Source of the DNA: an uncultured Nitrospira sp.
Lineage (GTDB): Bacteria; Nitrospirota; Nitrospiria; Nitrospirales; Nitrospiraceae
Assembly: GCA_902500775.1 (NCBI GenBank)
Contig: CABVRZ010000032.1
Location: 1-54,262 of the forward strand
Direction: 5' to 3'
Length of the DNA stretch: 54,262 nt
The translations under genes and the position numbers were made by a program. Positions 8,648 through 16,575 of the stretch are shown here, piece after piece. How positions within the stretch are numbered: the first letter of the stretch is position 1; each line of letters opens with the position of its first letter. Below the pieces are notes generated by a model. That model saw nothing but the letters and a program-made list of their open reading frames with translations. It was not told the origin of the DNA and did no database searches.

Positions 8648-9387
8648 CGAAGCCTGTCATCGGTGTGACCCCTGACTTTCATACCGGTGACAGGAAGGAT
8701 ATGGGTGGGCCCGAGCCAACGTACTTTCTGAGGGCCCGGTACATTCGGGCCATCGAAGAGCTTGGTGGTGTTCCTTTCATCCTACCCTTAGTGTCTGCAC
8801 CCGCCGATCGACGGCGACTTCTTGACAGTGTTGATGGGCTTCTCTTGACCGGCAGCGGCCCTGATCTTCCACCACGCCTGTACGGAGAGAAGCAGCGCTA
8901 CAAATTTCCACTGGTGAGTGAACGGCGTGCGAGCTTCGAGTTGGAGATGGTGCATCAGGCTAGACGACGAGACCTTCCGCTCTTGGGCATTTGTGGAGGC
9001 ATGCAGGTAGTGAATGTGGCCTGTGGAGGCAGTCTTTTTCAGGATATCCCTTCCCAGGTTCCACGTGCGATGGACCATCGCCAAAAGAAGAAAGCCATTT
9101 CTGTCTCACATGCGGTGACCGTGGAACCGAAGAGCCTCTTGAAGCGAATTGTCGGAAAAGAAAAGTTGATGGTGAACAGTTCACATCATCAGTCCGTCAA
9201 ATCCGTCGCCCCGTCACTCATAGCCAGTGCCGTGGCGCCGGATGGCATTGTTGAGGCCATTGAGTCCACGACCCATCGATTTCTCCTTGCGATTCAATGG
9301 CATCCTGAGTTCCTCTTCGACCGACATCTGGTCCACCGACGGCTCTTTGAGGCCCTGTTACGCGCTGCGCGCCGGACTCGGGCATGA
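8644..9387 (+). CDS. Gamma-glutamyl-gamma-aminobutyrate hydrolase family protein (peptidase C26)
   Basis: A 247-residue class I glutamine-amidotransferase fold. The nucleophile elbow LLGICGGMQ places Cys117, and IQWHPEF supplies the catalytic His near the C-terminus, as in PuuD-like enzymes that hydrolyse gamma-glutamyl compounds. The early segment GVTPDF and LLLTGSGPDLPP fit the same family. No other putrescine-degradation genes are nearby, so substrate is uncertain. It overlaps the upstream gene by 4 nt and is followed 133 nt later by an amino-acid/polyamine permease, which may be functionally related. Confidence 0.88.
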   Translation: MTKPVIGVTPDFHTGDRKDMGGPEPTYFLRARYIRAIEELGGVPFILPLVSAPADRRRLLDSVDGLLLTGSGPDLPPRLYGEKQRYKFPLVSERRASFELEMVHQARRRDLPLLGICGGMQVVNVACGGSLFQDIPSQVPRAMDHRQKKKAISVSHAVTVEPKSLLKRIVGKEKLMVNSSHHQSVKSVAPSLIASAVAPDGIVEAIESTTHRFLLAIQWHPEFLFDRHLVHRRLFEALLRAARRTRA

Positions 9388-9520
9388 GCCTTCTGGACGG
9401 TTCAGAGAGGCTGAATCATTCTAGATTGCTAGTCCTCCGCGAGATGCGTGCTGTCAGAAGGTGCGTTTTGACGGTGATCTCTTCAGGCCAAAGATTTAGG
9501 CCTCAGGCCGGAGGTTAGCC

Positions 9521-10957
9521 GTGAGCAATCCCTTCTTTCGGACGAAACCCATCAATCAAATTCTGGCTGATGCCGAGCAGCCAGAGCATCGCCTCAAGAA
9601 AACACTGACGGTTTGGGACCTGACGGCCCTGGGGATCGGTGCGATTATCGGGACAGGAATCTTTGTCCTGGTTGGCACGGCCATCGTAGGTGATGCCCAT
9701 CGACCAGGGGCAGGACCTGGGATTATTCTCTCGTTCGTCCTCTCCGGTGTGACCTGTGCGCTAGCAGCTCTTTGTTATGCCGAGTTCTCGGCGATGATTC
9801 CGGTGGCAGGGTCTGCCTATACCTTTTCCTACGCCACGTTAGGAGAGTTTCTCGCCTGGCTCACCGGATGGAATTTGATCTTAGAGTATGGCGTCGCCTG
9901 CGTGGCCGTCGCGATCGGTTGGTCCGGGTACTTCAACAAGTTACTCGCGCTCGCAGGTCTCGAGTTGCCCTACTGGGCCACCAATCCACCACAGTGGGCT
10001 GGTGGACCGGAAGGCAGCATCGCGAATTTTCCCGCCGCCATCATCGTTTTGCTGGTTACAACGATCCTCGTGATAGGGATTAAGGAAAGTGCAAGGGCTG
10101 CTGGTATGATCGTGCTCCTGAAGCTGGCGGTCATTCTTTTCTTTATCGCCGTCGGGGTTCCTGCAGTGAACAGCGACAATTGGACACCGTTTATGCCAAA
10201 CGGATTTGAAGGCGTCCGGGCTGCTGCTGCCATTATCTTTTTTGCCTATATTGGGTTCGATGCCGTCTCCACGGCTGCAGAAGAGGCGAAAAATCCTCAG
10301 CGAGATGTTCCTTTGGGGATCTTAGCATCGTTGAGTGTGTGTACGGTCCTGTATATCTCCGTCGCGGCGGTACTGACGGGGCTGGTCCCAGTAGGCCAAA
10401 TTGACATTCATGCGCCGGTTGCTGAAGCGCTCACGCTTGTCGGGTTCAAATGGGGTGCCGCGATCGTCGCGATTGGAGCGGTCGCTGGGATCACCAGCGT
10501 GCTGGTGGTCATGATGTTGGGGCAGATCAGAGTGTTCTTTGCCATGTCACGAGATCAACTGCTGACTCCTAGCTTATCCACGGTTCACCCACGATTTGGG
10601 ACACCGCATCGCGTGACCATTCTGACGGGTGTTGCCGTCGCAATTCTTTCGGCGTTCTTCCGGATCGGGGATGCGGCCGATATGACCAACATCGGAACAT
10701 TTTTTGCGTTTATCTTAGTCAGTTTTGGGGTCATGCTGTTGCGATACACAAAGCCCAATCAGCCTCGCCCATTTCGCCTTCCGTTCATGCCTCTTGTGCC
10801 GCTCTTCAGCATTGCAGCCTGCCTCTACCTCATGGCCGGCTTACCGTGGGCCACGTGGATTCGATTTGGAGTGTGGACTGCGGTGGGTATTTTCGTCTAT
10901 GTCGGCTATAGCATGAAGCACAGCAAACTCTCCATGCGAGATACGCAGAACTGTTGA
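9521..10957 (+). CDS. APC-superfamily amino acid permease
   Basis: A 478-residue integral membrane protein with about 12 helices. The first-helix signature GIGAIIGTGIFVLVG and the helix-6 region IIFFAYIGFDAVSTAAEEAKNP are typical of the cationic amino acid transporter/YfnA branch of the APC superfamily. The start is GTG at 9521, preceded by CCGGAGG. The N-terminus carries a cytoplasmic LKKTLTVWDL segment common in this group. Substrate cannot be read from the sequence. The downstream 48 nt before the convergent gene show no clear terminator. Confidence 0.9.
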   Translation: MSNPFFRTKPINQILADAEQPEHRLKKTLTVWDLTALGIGAIIGTGIFVLVGTAIVGDAHRPGAGPGIILSFVLSGVTCALAALCYAEFSAMIPVAGSAYTFSYATLGEFLAWLTGWNLILEYGVACVAVAIGWSGYFNKLLALAGLELPYWATNPPQWAGGPEGSIANFPAAIIVLLVTTILVIGIKESARAAGMIVLLKLAVILFFIAVGVPAVNSDNWTPFMPNGFEGVRAAAAIIFFAYIGFDAVSTAAEEAKNPQRDVPLGILASLSVCTVLYISVAAVLTGLVPVGQIDIHAPVAEALTLVGFKWGAAIVAIGAVAGITSVLVVMMLGQIRVFFAMSRDQLLTPSLSTVHPRFGTPHRVTILTGVAVAILSAFFRIGDAADMTNIGTFFAFILVSFGVMLLRYTKPNQPRPFRLPFMPLVPLFSIAACLYLMAGLPWATWIRFGVWTAVGIFVYVGYSMKHSKLSMRDTQNC

Positions 10958-11004
10958 GGGGCCTGATAAAGCAGTCGGCCAATCCTGATCTGAGGTAATC
11001 CTGA

Positions 11005-11457
11005 TTACGTGGACGGGTTTATTGTCGACGCCGGAGCTGCGGCAGGAACGACGTCGGCCGGGGTTGAAGCTGCCCCAGGCGCAGTCGCATTTTTAACTGA
11101 TGGGGCCGGTGGAATGGAAGCAGTTTGTGCTGGAGTGGCCGGAGCGGGTGGTGGGGTTGCGGGCTTCGGTGGGGCGGCAGGCTTCGGCGGCGCTGGCTTC
11201 TCCGGTTTAATGCCTCCCTCCCAAGATGGGCCAGAATACATATCTGCCGTTAAGCCCTTGGTCTTCCATTTTTCTTCAAAATCAGCTGCGGCTTTGTTCG
11301 GTGTTTCTCCAACACCCATGACGTCATTCCACGGATACACCTTCGGTCCGATCTGGCAGCCTGACTCAGCTCGTCGCAAATACAACGCGATCGGATTACC
11401 GCGGTAGGGTCCAAGAAAAATATGAACAGATCCGACGTACTCGAGCAATGAGGCCAT
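11005..11457 (-). CDS. Hypothetical protein with Pro/Ala-rich tail
   Basis: I do not recognise this protein. The start at 11457 follows GGGAGGG at good spacing and gives 150 residues; the open frame extends upstream to 11508. Residues 1-80 form a compact domain (MASLLEYVG...WEGG) with one Cys. The remaining 70 residues are a low-complexity Pro-Ala-Lys linker (KPAPPKPAAPPKP and similar), as in periplasmic or surface-tethered proteins, although no signal peptide is visible. It lies between the convergent permease gene and nagZ. Confidence 0.6.
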   Translation of the reverse strand: MASLLEYVGSVHIFLGPYRGNPIALYLRRAESGCQIGPKVYPWNDVMGVGETPNKAAADFEEKWKTKGLTADMYSGPSWEGGIKPEKPAPPKPAAPPKPATPPPAPATPAQTASIPPAPSVKNATAPGAASTPADVVPAAAPASTINPST

Positions 11458-11609
11458 AAGGCCCTCCCAGAATTGCTCATGATGCCACAAGACGTGAGAA
11501 TGGAGCAAGACTACCTTTCATGTGGCACTATTCGGTCACAGAGAGCGTCCACATGTGTAGGCGGTCAATAGCCTATTTTCTTACAAAGGGGAAAATGTCT
11601 CGAAAGGGC

Positions 11610-12713
11610 TCATGTTTCCGTTTTTAAGACTCGCTCTCGGGTTTGGTGAATGGACCTCAAGAGAGCCCGATGGCTACGGCAGCCAACCGCCAATCTGGCA
11701 TCAGAGATTGTGACAGGTCGATAGGGAACGAGATACCGTTCCTTCAGACGGCGGATGCGGGCAAGGGATTGAGCCAAGCGTTGTGGCGAGATGTCTGCAT
11801 TGGTAACAGCCTTGTCGACGGCCTGCATGGCGGCGACCACCCTATTTCGATCCCTGCAGATCAGCGGCATATCGCAACCGGCTTGTATAGCCAGAACGGC
11901 CGCGTCGCCGATACCGTAGTGATCGATGATGGCATGCATTTCAAGGTCATCTGTCAAGACGACTCCATCATAGTGCAACTCTTGGCGAAGCAATTTTGAG
12001 ACGATGGTCGGGGACAAGGTCGCCGGCCGCCGCTCATCCAACGCCTGGTACTGAACATGGGCCGTCATCAGTGTCGCGACGCCAGTGGTAATCGCTCGAC
12101 GGAACGGGGGAAGCTCAATCTGCTCGAGGCGTTCGCGAGAGGCGGTCACGACGGGCAACTCCTTATGTGAGTCCGACGTGGTGTCGCCATGTCCTGGAAA
12201 GTGCTTCCCACAGGCGACCACCCGATTGTCTTGAAGGCCTCCCACCGTGGCTAATCCCAATTCAGACACAAGGTTGGGTGTCGCGCCAAAGGCTCGGTCG
12301 CCAATGACCGGATTTGATGGATTACTATTCACATCCAGTACGGGAGACATATTCATGTTGATACCGACGGCCGCCAATTCTTTTGCCGTCGTGGCGGCAG
12401 CAGCATAGGCCAATTCTGAGGAGTGGCACTGCCCGAGTACTTCGCATGGTGGGAAAATCGTAAATTCTTTTGGTAACCGTGAGACCCGCCCACCTTCTTG
12501 ATCAATGGAGATCAGGAGTGGGGAATTCGGACTATGGCGCTGAAGGTCGTTCGTCAGGTCGACGATTTGTTCGGTCGATTCTAGATTCCTCGCAAACAGG
12601 ATGATCCCGCCGGGCTGATATTCTTTGATGAAGCGGGCCAGGTCTGCCGAGACCGTCGTCCCGTCAAAACCTATCATGAAAAGCTGTCCAAGCCGTTCAG
12701 GAGAGGTGGTCAT
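11610..12713 (-). CDS. nagZ: Beta-N-acetylhexosaminidase (GH3), peptidoglycan recycling
   Basis: A 367-residue GH3 enzyme that removes GlcNAc from anhydro-muropeptides in the cytoplasm. The family motif KHFPGHGDTTSDSH carries the His and Asp of the catalytic loop, and IDQEGGRVSRL binds substrate; VVLTDDLEM contains the nucleophile Asp. Length matches NagZ single-domain enzymes. Its ATG overlaps the pepA stop (ATGA at 12710-12713), so it is translationally coupled to the aminopeptidase upstream. Confidence 0.93.
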   Translation of the reverse strand: MTTSPERLGQLFMIGFDGTTVSADLARFIKEYQPGGIILFARNLESTEQIVDLTNDLQRHSPNSPLLISIDQEGGRVSRLPKEFTIFPPCEVLGQCHSSELAYAAAATTAKELAAVGINMNMSPVLDVNSNPSNPVIGDRAFGATPNLVSELGLATVGGLQDNRVVACGKHFPGHGDTTSDSHKELPVVTASRERLEQIELPPFRRAITTGVATLMTAHVQYQALDERRPATLSPTIVSKLLRQELHYDGVVLTDDLEMHAIIDHYGIGDAAVLAIQAGCDMPLICRDRNRVVAAMQAVDKAVTNADISPQRLAQSLARIRRLKERYLVPYRPVTISDARLAVGCRSHRALLRSIHQTRERVLKTET

Positions 12714-14242
12714 ACCTGTGTACTCTCATATTTCAGTGAGCGATTGATAAGAAACTGGATCAAGAGTCTCGTCCCGATACCTGTCGGGCCCTTGGGGATG
12801 TACGCCCGTTCCCGCTCACTCCAGTCGGTACTGGCGATGTCGAGGTGTACCCAAGGATAGTCGCCCACAAACTTGCTGAGGAACAGGGCTGCGGTAATCA
12901 TTCCGCCGCCACGCCCACCGATATTTCGCATATCGGCCACATCGCTTCGGAGTTGCTCGAAGTAGTCCTCCCACAAGGGCATTTCCCACACCCGCTCTCC
13001 GGCTCGGAGACCGGCGCTCGTGATTGCCTCCTTCAACTTGGTGTCGGTGCCAAACATACCGATTGCGAATTGTCCCAAGGCAACCACGCAGGCCCCTGTC
13101 AAGGTTGCGATGTCGATGAGTGCAGCTGGTTTAAAGCGAGTGGCATAGGCCAGGCCGTCCGATAGAATCAGCCGACCTTCGGCATCGGTGTTCTGGACTT
13201 CCACAGTTTTCCCTGAGAGTGTAGTGACCACGTCCCCGGGGCGCATAGCACGACCGCCGGGCATGTTTTCCGCCACGGGAAGGATGCCAATGAGGTTCAG
13301 GGGCAATTTCAGCCTGGCCGCGGCCCGTACGGTGGCCAGGACCTCGGCCCCTCCGGTCATGTCGGCTTTCATTTGCTCCATGTTCTCAGCTGGTTTGAGC
13401 GAGATTCCTCCCGTATCGAACGTGATGGTCTTACCAACCAGGACGACCGGGCGATCGTCTTTCTTTTTGGATCCATAGTACTGGAGAATAACGAATTTAG
13501 GCGGTTCGTGACTGCCTTTCGCGACGCCAAGCAACGCACCCATCCCAAGCCGCTCCATCTCCTTTTGTTCCAGGATCTTGAGGCTGACCCCGGCATCCTT
13601 TGCTAGGGCCTTCGCCTCGCTGGCAATCTTGGTCGGGGTCATCACGTTCGAAGGGTGGTTGCAGAGGTCACGAACGAAGACGGTAGCTTCAGCGGTCGCG
13701 ATCCCACGCCGGATGCCTTCAGAAACGTGGCTTAAGTGGCTTTTCTGCGAGGCCAGTATGGTCATGGCGGTGACGTCCCTGCCCGTCGGCGTCTCACTGC
13801 GATAGGCCGTGAACTGATAGCTTCCTAAGATCGCTCCTTCGGTCAGGGTCTGTGACAAGTCGCTCAGTGAAGCCCCCTGTGGTATCGCACTCGGCAGCGC
13901 CACCGTGAAGGAGCCGGCTTTTGATTGGCGAACCCGTTTGACGGCATACCCCATGGCTTGGCGAATCTTTTCCAAGCTGAGTTGATGTGGTTTCCCAAGA
14001 CCCGCTAAAACCAGGCGCTTCGCTGGAAGCTTTCCATGGGCGTGAAGCAGGAGGACCTCCTGCGCTTTCCCCTCAAACTCCCGTGATCGCTGGAGTTCAT
14101 GAAGCGTTCCACCAAGGGCTCGATCCAACGAGGCTCCGTCGGGTGTCGAGAGGATTTCATCCTCGCACAGTAGGATGACGAGCGCTTCTGTACGGTCCGT
14201 ATTGACGCGTCCCTGTTTGGCGTGAACCCGCATGATATTCAT
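12710..14242 (-). CDS. pepA: Leucyl aminopeptidase (M17)
   Basis: A 510-residue cytosolic aminopeptidase. The M17 signature NTDAEGRLILSDGLAYA and the metal/catalytic segment VGKTITFDTGGISLKP with the downstream KADMTGGAEV are intact. The N-terminal macro-like domain spans about residues 1-175. The ATG at 14242 follows AAGGAGA at 6 nt spacing. In E. coli PepA also acts as a DNA-binding protein in Xer recombination; whether that holds here is unknown. It is followed by nagZ with a 4-nt overlap. Confidence 0.96.
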   Translation of the reverse strand: MNIMRVHAKQGRVNTDRTEALVILLCEDEILSTPDGASLDRALGGTLHELQRSREFEGKAQEVLLLHAHGKLPAKRLVLAGLGKPHQLSLEKIRQAMGYAVKRVRQSKAGSFTVALPSAIPQGASLSDLSQTLTEGAILGSYQFTAYRSETPTGRDVTAMTILASQKSHLSHVSEGIRRGIATAEATVFVRDLCNHPSNVMTPTKIASEAKALAKDAGVSLKILEQKEMERLGMGALLGVAKGSHEPPKFVILQYYGSKKKDDRPVVLVGKTITFDTGGISLKPAENMEQMKADMTGGAEVLATVRAAARLKLPLNLIGILPVAENMPGGRAMRPGDVVTTLSGKTVEVQNTDAEGRLILSDGLAYATRFKPAALIDIATLTGACVVALGQFAIGMFGTDTKLKEAITSAGLRAGERVWEMPLWEDYFEQLRSDVADMRNIGGRGGGMITAALFLSKFVGDYPWVHLDIASTDWSERERAYIPKGPTGIGTRLLIQFLINRSLKYESTQV

Positions 14243-14340
14243 TGGCTCTCCTTGTGTGAATATGAACGATCAGCCGTTATCATCCCATGGGCGTTGATGT
14301 CGCTACATGTCTGGTGTTCCGATGGTTCTGGGGGGAGTCC

Positions 14341-14976
14341 TCACACACCCCGCGTATCGGGTGCCCAAATATGCTTGTGCAGCTGGAGTTGAAAGCGAGC
14401 GGCGAGGCGGTCTTCCAGCAGCCATTCAGCCAACTGGCGAGGATCGAGTGTCCCAAACACCGGACTGAAAAGAACGGGGCAACGATCGGTCAAATGGAAT
14501 TGTTGGAGGATGTCTTTTGCCCATTCATAATCGATGCGATCGTGAATAACGAATTTTACTTCATCCCGTGAGGTCAGCCGCTCGACGTTGGGCCAGTGCA
14601 TGCGGTCGGTCATCCCGCTTCCCGGGCATTTTACATCCAGAATGATGTGAACAGCTGGATCAACGGAACTAGTGTCAATTGTGCCACTCGTTTCGAGCAG
14701 GACCGTGAAGGCTTCTTGACACAACCGATGCAACAGGGTGGTTGTCTCGGCTTGTGCCAGGGGTTCGCCTCCCGTGACCTCGACCAATGGACATCCATAC
14801 GAACGAACCCTCCCGAGAATCTCCTCGACAGATTGTTCCGTTCCTCCCCAAAATGCGTACTCCGTATCGCACCAGGTGCAGCGAAGAGGGCAGCCGGTGA
14901 GACGCACAAACACGCAGGGTAATCCAGTAAAGGTTGATTCTCCTTGAATGCTGTGAAAGATTTCGGTGACGCGCAT
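14341..14976 (-). CDS. queE: 7-carboxy-7-deazaguanine synthase (radical SAM)
   Basis: A 211-residue radical SAM enzyme of the preQ0/queuosine pathway, converting 6-carboxytetrahydropterin to 7-carboxy-7-deazaguanine. The cluster-binding motif is C-x3-C-x2-C (Cys29, Cys33, Cys36, in GCPLRCTWCDTEYAF), followed by the SAM-binding VTGGEPLAQ. The N-terminal IFHSIQGES is characteristic of QueE. The ATG at 14976 is preferred to the TTG at 14982. No queC or queD is adjacent. Confidence 0.93.
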   Translation of the reverse strand: MRVTEIFHSIQGESTFTGLPCVFVRLTGCPLRCTWCDTEYAFWGGTEQSVEEILGRVRSYGCPLVEVTGGEPLAQAETTTLLHRLCQEAFTVLLETSGTIDTSSVDPAVHIILDVKCPGSGMTDRMHWPNVERLTSRDEVKFVIHDRIDYEWAKDILQQFHLTDRCPVLFSPVFGTLDPRQLAEWLLEDRLAARFQLQLHKHIWAPDTRGV

Positions 14977-15054
14977 GAGCAATGTGTGGGCTAACTTATG
15001 AATTGAGCGTGGTGATGTACCGACGAGGGGATACCTCCGGTCATCGGTATTCGC

Positions 15055-15735
15055 TCAGGGCCACTTGACTACCGGCCAGTTATGACGACGGGCAATCGCA
15101 CCCATTCCCCGAATCGGATTGACCACGGTCGGATATCCTACGGCGCGGAGGAGGTCCACGTCTCCCGGACTATCTCCATATGCATAGCATTGGGATAAAT
15201 CCAACGTGAGCTTCTGGATCAGCCGATCGATCAGTTGACGTTTTCCTTCTCCATACGGCAGTGGAGGCACAAGAAAACCGGTATAAAGACCCTGCTGTTG
15301 CTCCAACCGACTGGCATAACACCGATCGGCTCCAAGTGCGTCGGCGACAGGTGCGATCAGAAAGTCGAGCGACCCGGTCACGAAAACGATGGTATGGCCG
15401 GCACGACGATGTTCGTCGAGCTTCCGCATGGCGACAGCTGAGACGCGGGGACAGAGTTCTTCTCGACAAAATTCTTCGCCCAAGGGTTCAATCACCTGCG
15501 ACGGCTTCCCGGCCAAGTACAGCTTTCGTTGGCGAAGAGGATGGAGTGAGAGAGGAGGAACGTTCTGCAAGAGCCATGCGGCGCTCTCTCTTGCTTCAGG
15601 CCAACCAATGATCCCGCGACGCCACAGCCAACGGAAAAATCTCAACTCACTGGCTTCGCCGGGCAAGATCGTATTGTCGACATCGAAAAATGCGGCAACC
15701 GTCGAAGCAAGCCCTCGTTGATCAGCCTGTATCAT
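15055..15735 (-). CDS. HAD-superfamily hydrolase, subfamily IB (SerB-like phosphatase)
   Basis: A 226-residue haloacid dehalogenase-type phosphatase. Motif I reads FFDVDNTI (nucleophile Asp and general acid Asp), motif II is FVTGS, and motif IV is YGDSPGDVDLL. Asn replaces the common Gly in DxDGT, as in the HAD-IB group that contains phosphoserine phosphatase-like and lysophospholipid phosphatase-like enzymes. The C-terminal PIRGMGAIARRHNWPVV resembles the NPD-type ending of that group. The substrate is unknown. It is separated by 72 nt from queE downstream. Confidence 0.85.
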   Translation of the reverse strand: MIQADQRGLASTVAAFFDVDNTILPGEASELRFFRWLWRRGIIGWPEARESAAWLLQNVPPLSLHPLRQRKLYLAGKPSQVIEPLGEEFCREELCPRVSAVAMRKLDEHRRAGHTIVFVTGSLDFLIAPVADALGADRCYASRLEQQQGLYTGFLVPPLPYGEGKRQLIDRLIQKLTLDLSQCYAYGDSPGDVDLLRAVGYPTVVNPIRGMGAIARRHNWPVVKWP

Positions 15736-15790
15736 GCACGCGCAATGGAGAGGTGAATCGAGAGGCCAATTCTACCGGACGATTCGTTCA

Positions 15791-15820
15791 TTGACAAGAA
15801 TTTTGGGCTACTTCTATAAT
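15791..15820 (+). promoter_or_regulatory. Consensus sigma70-type promoter upstream of tRNA-Leu(GAG)
   Basis: TTGACA (15791-15796) and TATAAT (15815-15820) are both perfect, with an 18-nt spacer. Initiation would fall near 15827, about 160 nt before the tRNA. It is the strongest promoter sequence I see in the window and lies divergent to the HAD gene. Confidence 0.8.
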
Positions 15821-15828
15821 ACACCTCC

Positions 15829-15985
15829 CTCACTGGTGATTTGCGGGCCTTTGCGCAGGATACGTCACAACGAGCCCGCGGGAAGGCCAGGGTGAGCGAA
15901 AACCTCGGACGGATGGCTGAGAACGTCGCGGTGTTGAGCAACCCAAGAACACGATAGCGGGCTATCCCTGCAGATCCTGCTGAGT
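15829..15985 (+). ncRNA. Structured leader or candidate small RNA before tRNA-Leu(GAG)
   Basis: Between the consensus promoter and the tRNA there are about 160 transcribed bases without an ORF. An outer stem CTCACTGG (15829-15836) pairs with CCA..GTGAG (15887-15896, 2-nt bulge) and encloses an inner stem GCGGGC (15843-15848) with GCCCGC (15874-15879). A further weak hairpin lies around 15907-15930. The nested structure suggests either a processed tRNA leader or an independent RNA. I could not match it to a known family. Confidence 0.4.
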
Positions 15986-16069
15986 GCCGAAGTGGTGGAA
16001 TGGCAGACACGCACGTTTGAGGGGCGTGTGGCGCAAGCCGTGCGGGTTCAAGTCCCGCCTTCGGCACCA
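15986..16069 (+). tRNA. tRNA-Leu (anticodon GAG)
   Basis: The acceptor stem GCCGAAG/CTTCGGC, discriminator A, encoded CCA (16067-16069), variable arm and T-loop GTTCAAGTC are present. The anticodon stem CACGT/GCGTG closes the loop TTGAGGG, giving anticodon GAG, which reads CUC and CUU leucine codons. Confidence 0.95.
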
Positions 16070-16089
16070 TAGGATTCATCGTCGTAAGC

Positions 16090-16127
16090 TTCAGGGTTCC
16101 GGTGCTTACCGGGCCGTCAACCCTGAA
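16090..16127 (+). terminator. Nested hairpin after tRNA-Leu(GAG), probable transcript end
   Basis: TTCAGGGTT (16090-16098) is the exact complement of AACCCTGAA (16119-16127). Inside lies a second perfect stem, CCGGT-GCTT-ACCGG. It begins 21 nt after the tRNA CCA. The 3' flank is pyrimidine-rich but not a T-run, so termination is plausible rather than proven. Confidence 0.5.
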
Positions 16128-16575
16128 CTCTCGTTAGGCTTCATCTTCCCAACAGAACGTGTGGTCTGCCGGTTCGGGCGTACCGCCTCACCAGAATATT
16201 CTTTTACTCAAGGTTCCTTGTTATCTGGTTTTCGCTCAAGGACGTCTGACGACGTCGCATTCTCCCACCACGGTTAACCCAACTCTTGTTCGAGCATATA
16301 GACCGGAAGATTAGCTGATATCAGGACCTGATCTCACCCCTGCCTTAAGCTGCGATGCTGCTCGAGATCAGCTCATCGCCGGATAAGTCAGGCCGCAAGA
16401 GACCGTTCAGCCCTAGACTTTCATATCTAGATAATAGGACACTACGGGCCATTTGGGCCTAGCCATGGCATGTGTGCGCGGTATGCCATGAGGGTGTGCC
16501 GTCAACCTCCCTCTTCCGCCACCTCGTCTAGAATTCGGCGACTCCCATCATATATTTAGGGCTAAGGAGCGTCAT
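16128..16575. other. Non-coding region rich in dyads upstream of the 4-PAS kinase
   Basis: No convincing ORF. It contains several inverted repeats: GACGTC at 16241 and 16251, the palindrome CTGATATCAG (16315-16324), CTGATCTC (16328-16335) with GAGATCAG (16363-16370), and CATGGCAT (16464-16471) with ATGCCATG (16483-16490). At 16446-16466 is GGGCCATTTGGGCCTAGCCAT, an element shared with the next kinase gene. A ribosome binding site TAAGGAG lies just before the ATG at 16576. Confidence 0.6.

Noticed and set aside
15829..15985. Possible 6S RNA gene
   Set aside because: Promoter and nested stems are suggestive, but the long closing stem and central bubble of 6S RNA could not be recognised by eye. 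Kept as an unassigned structured leader.
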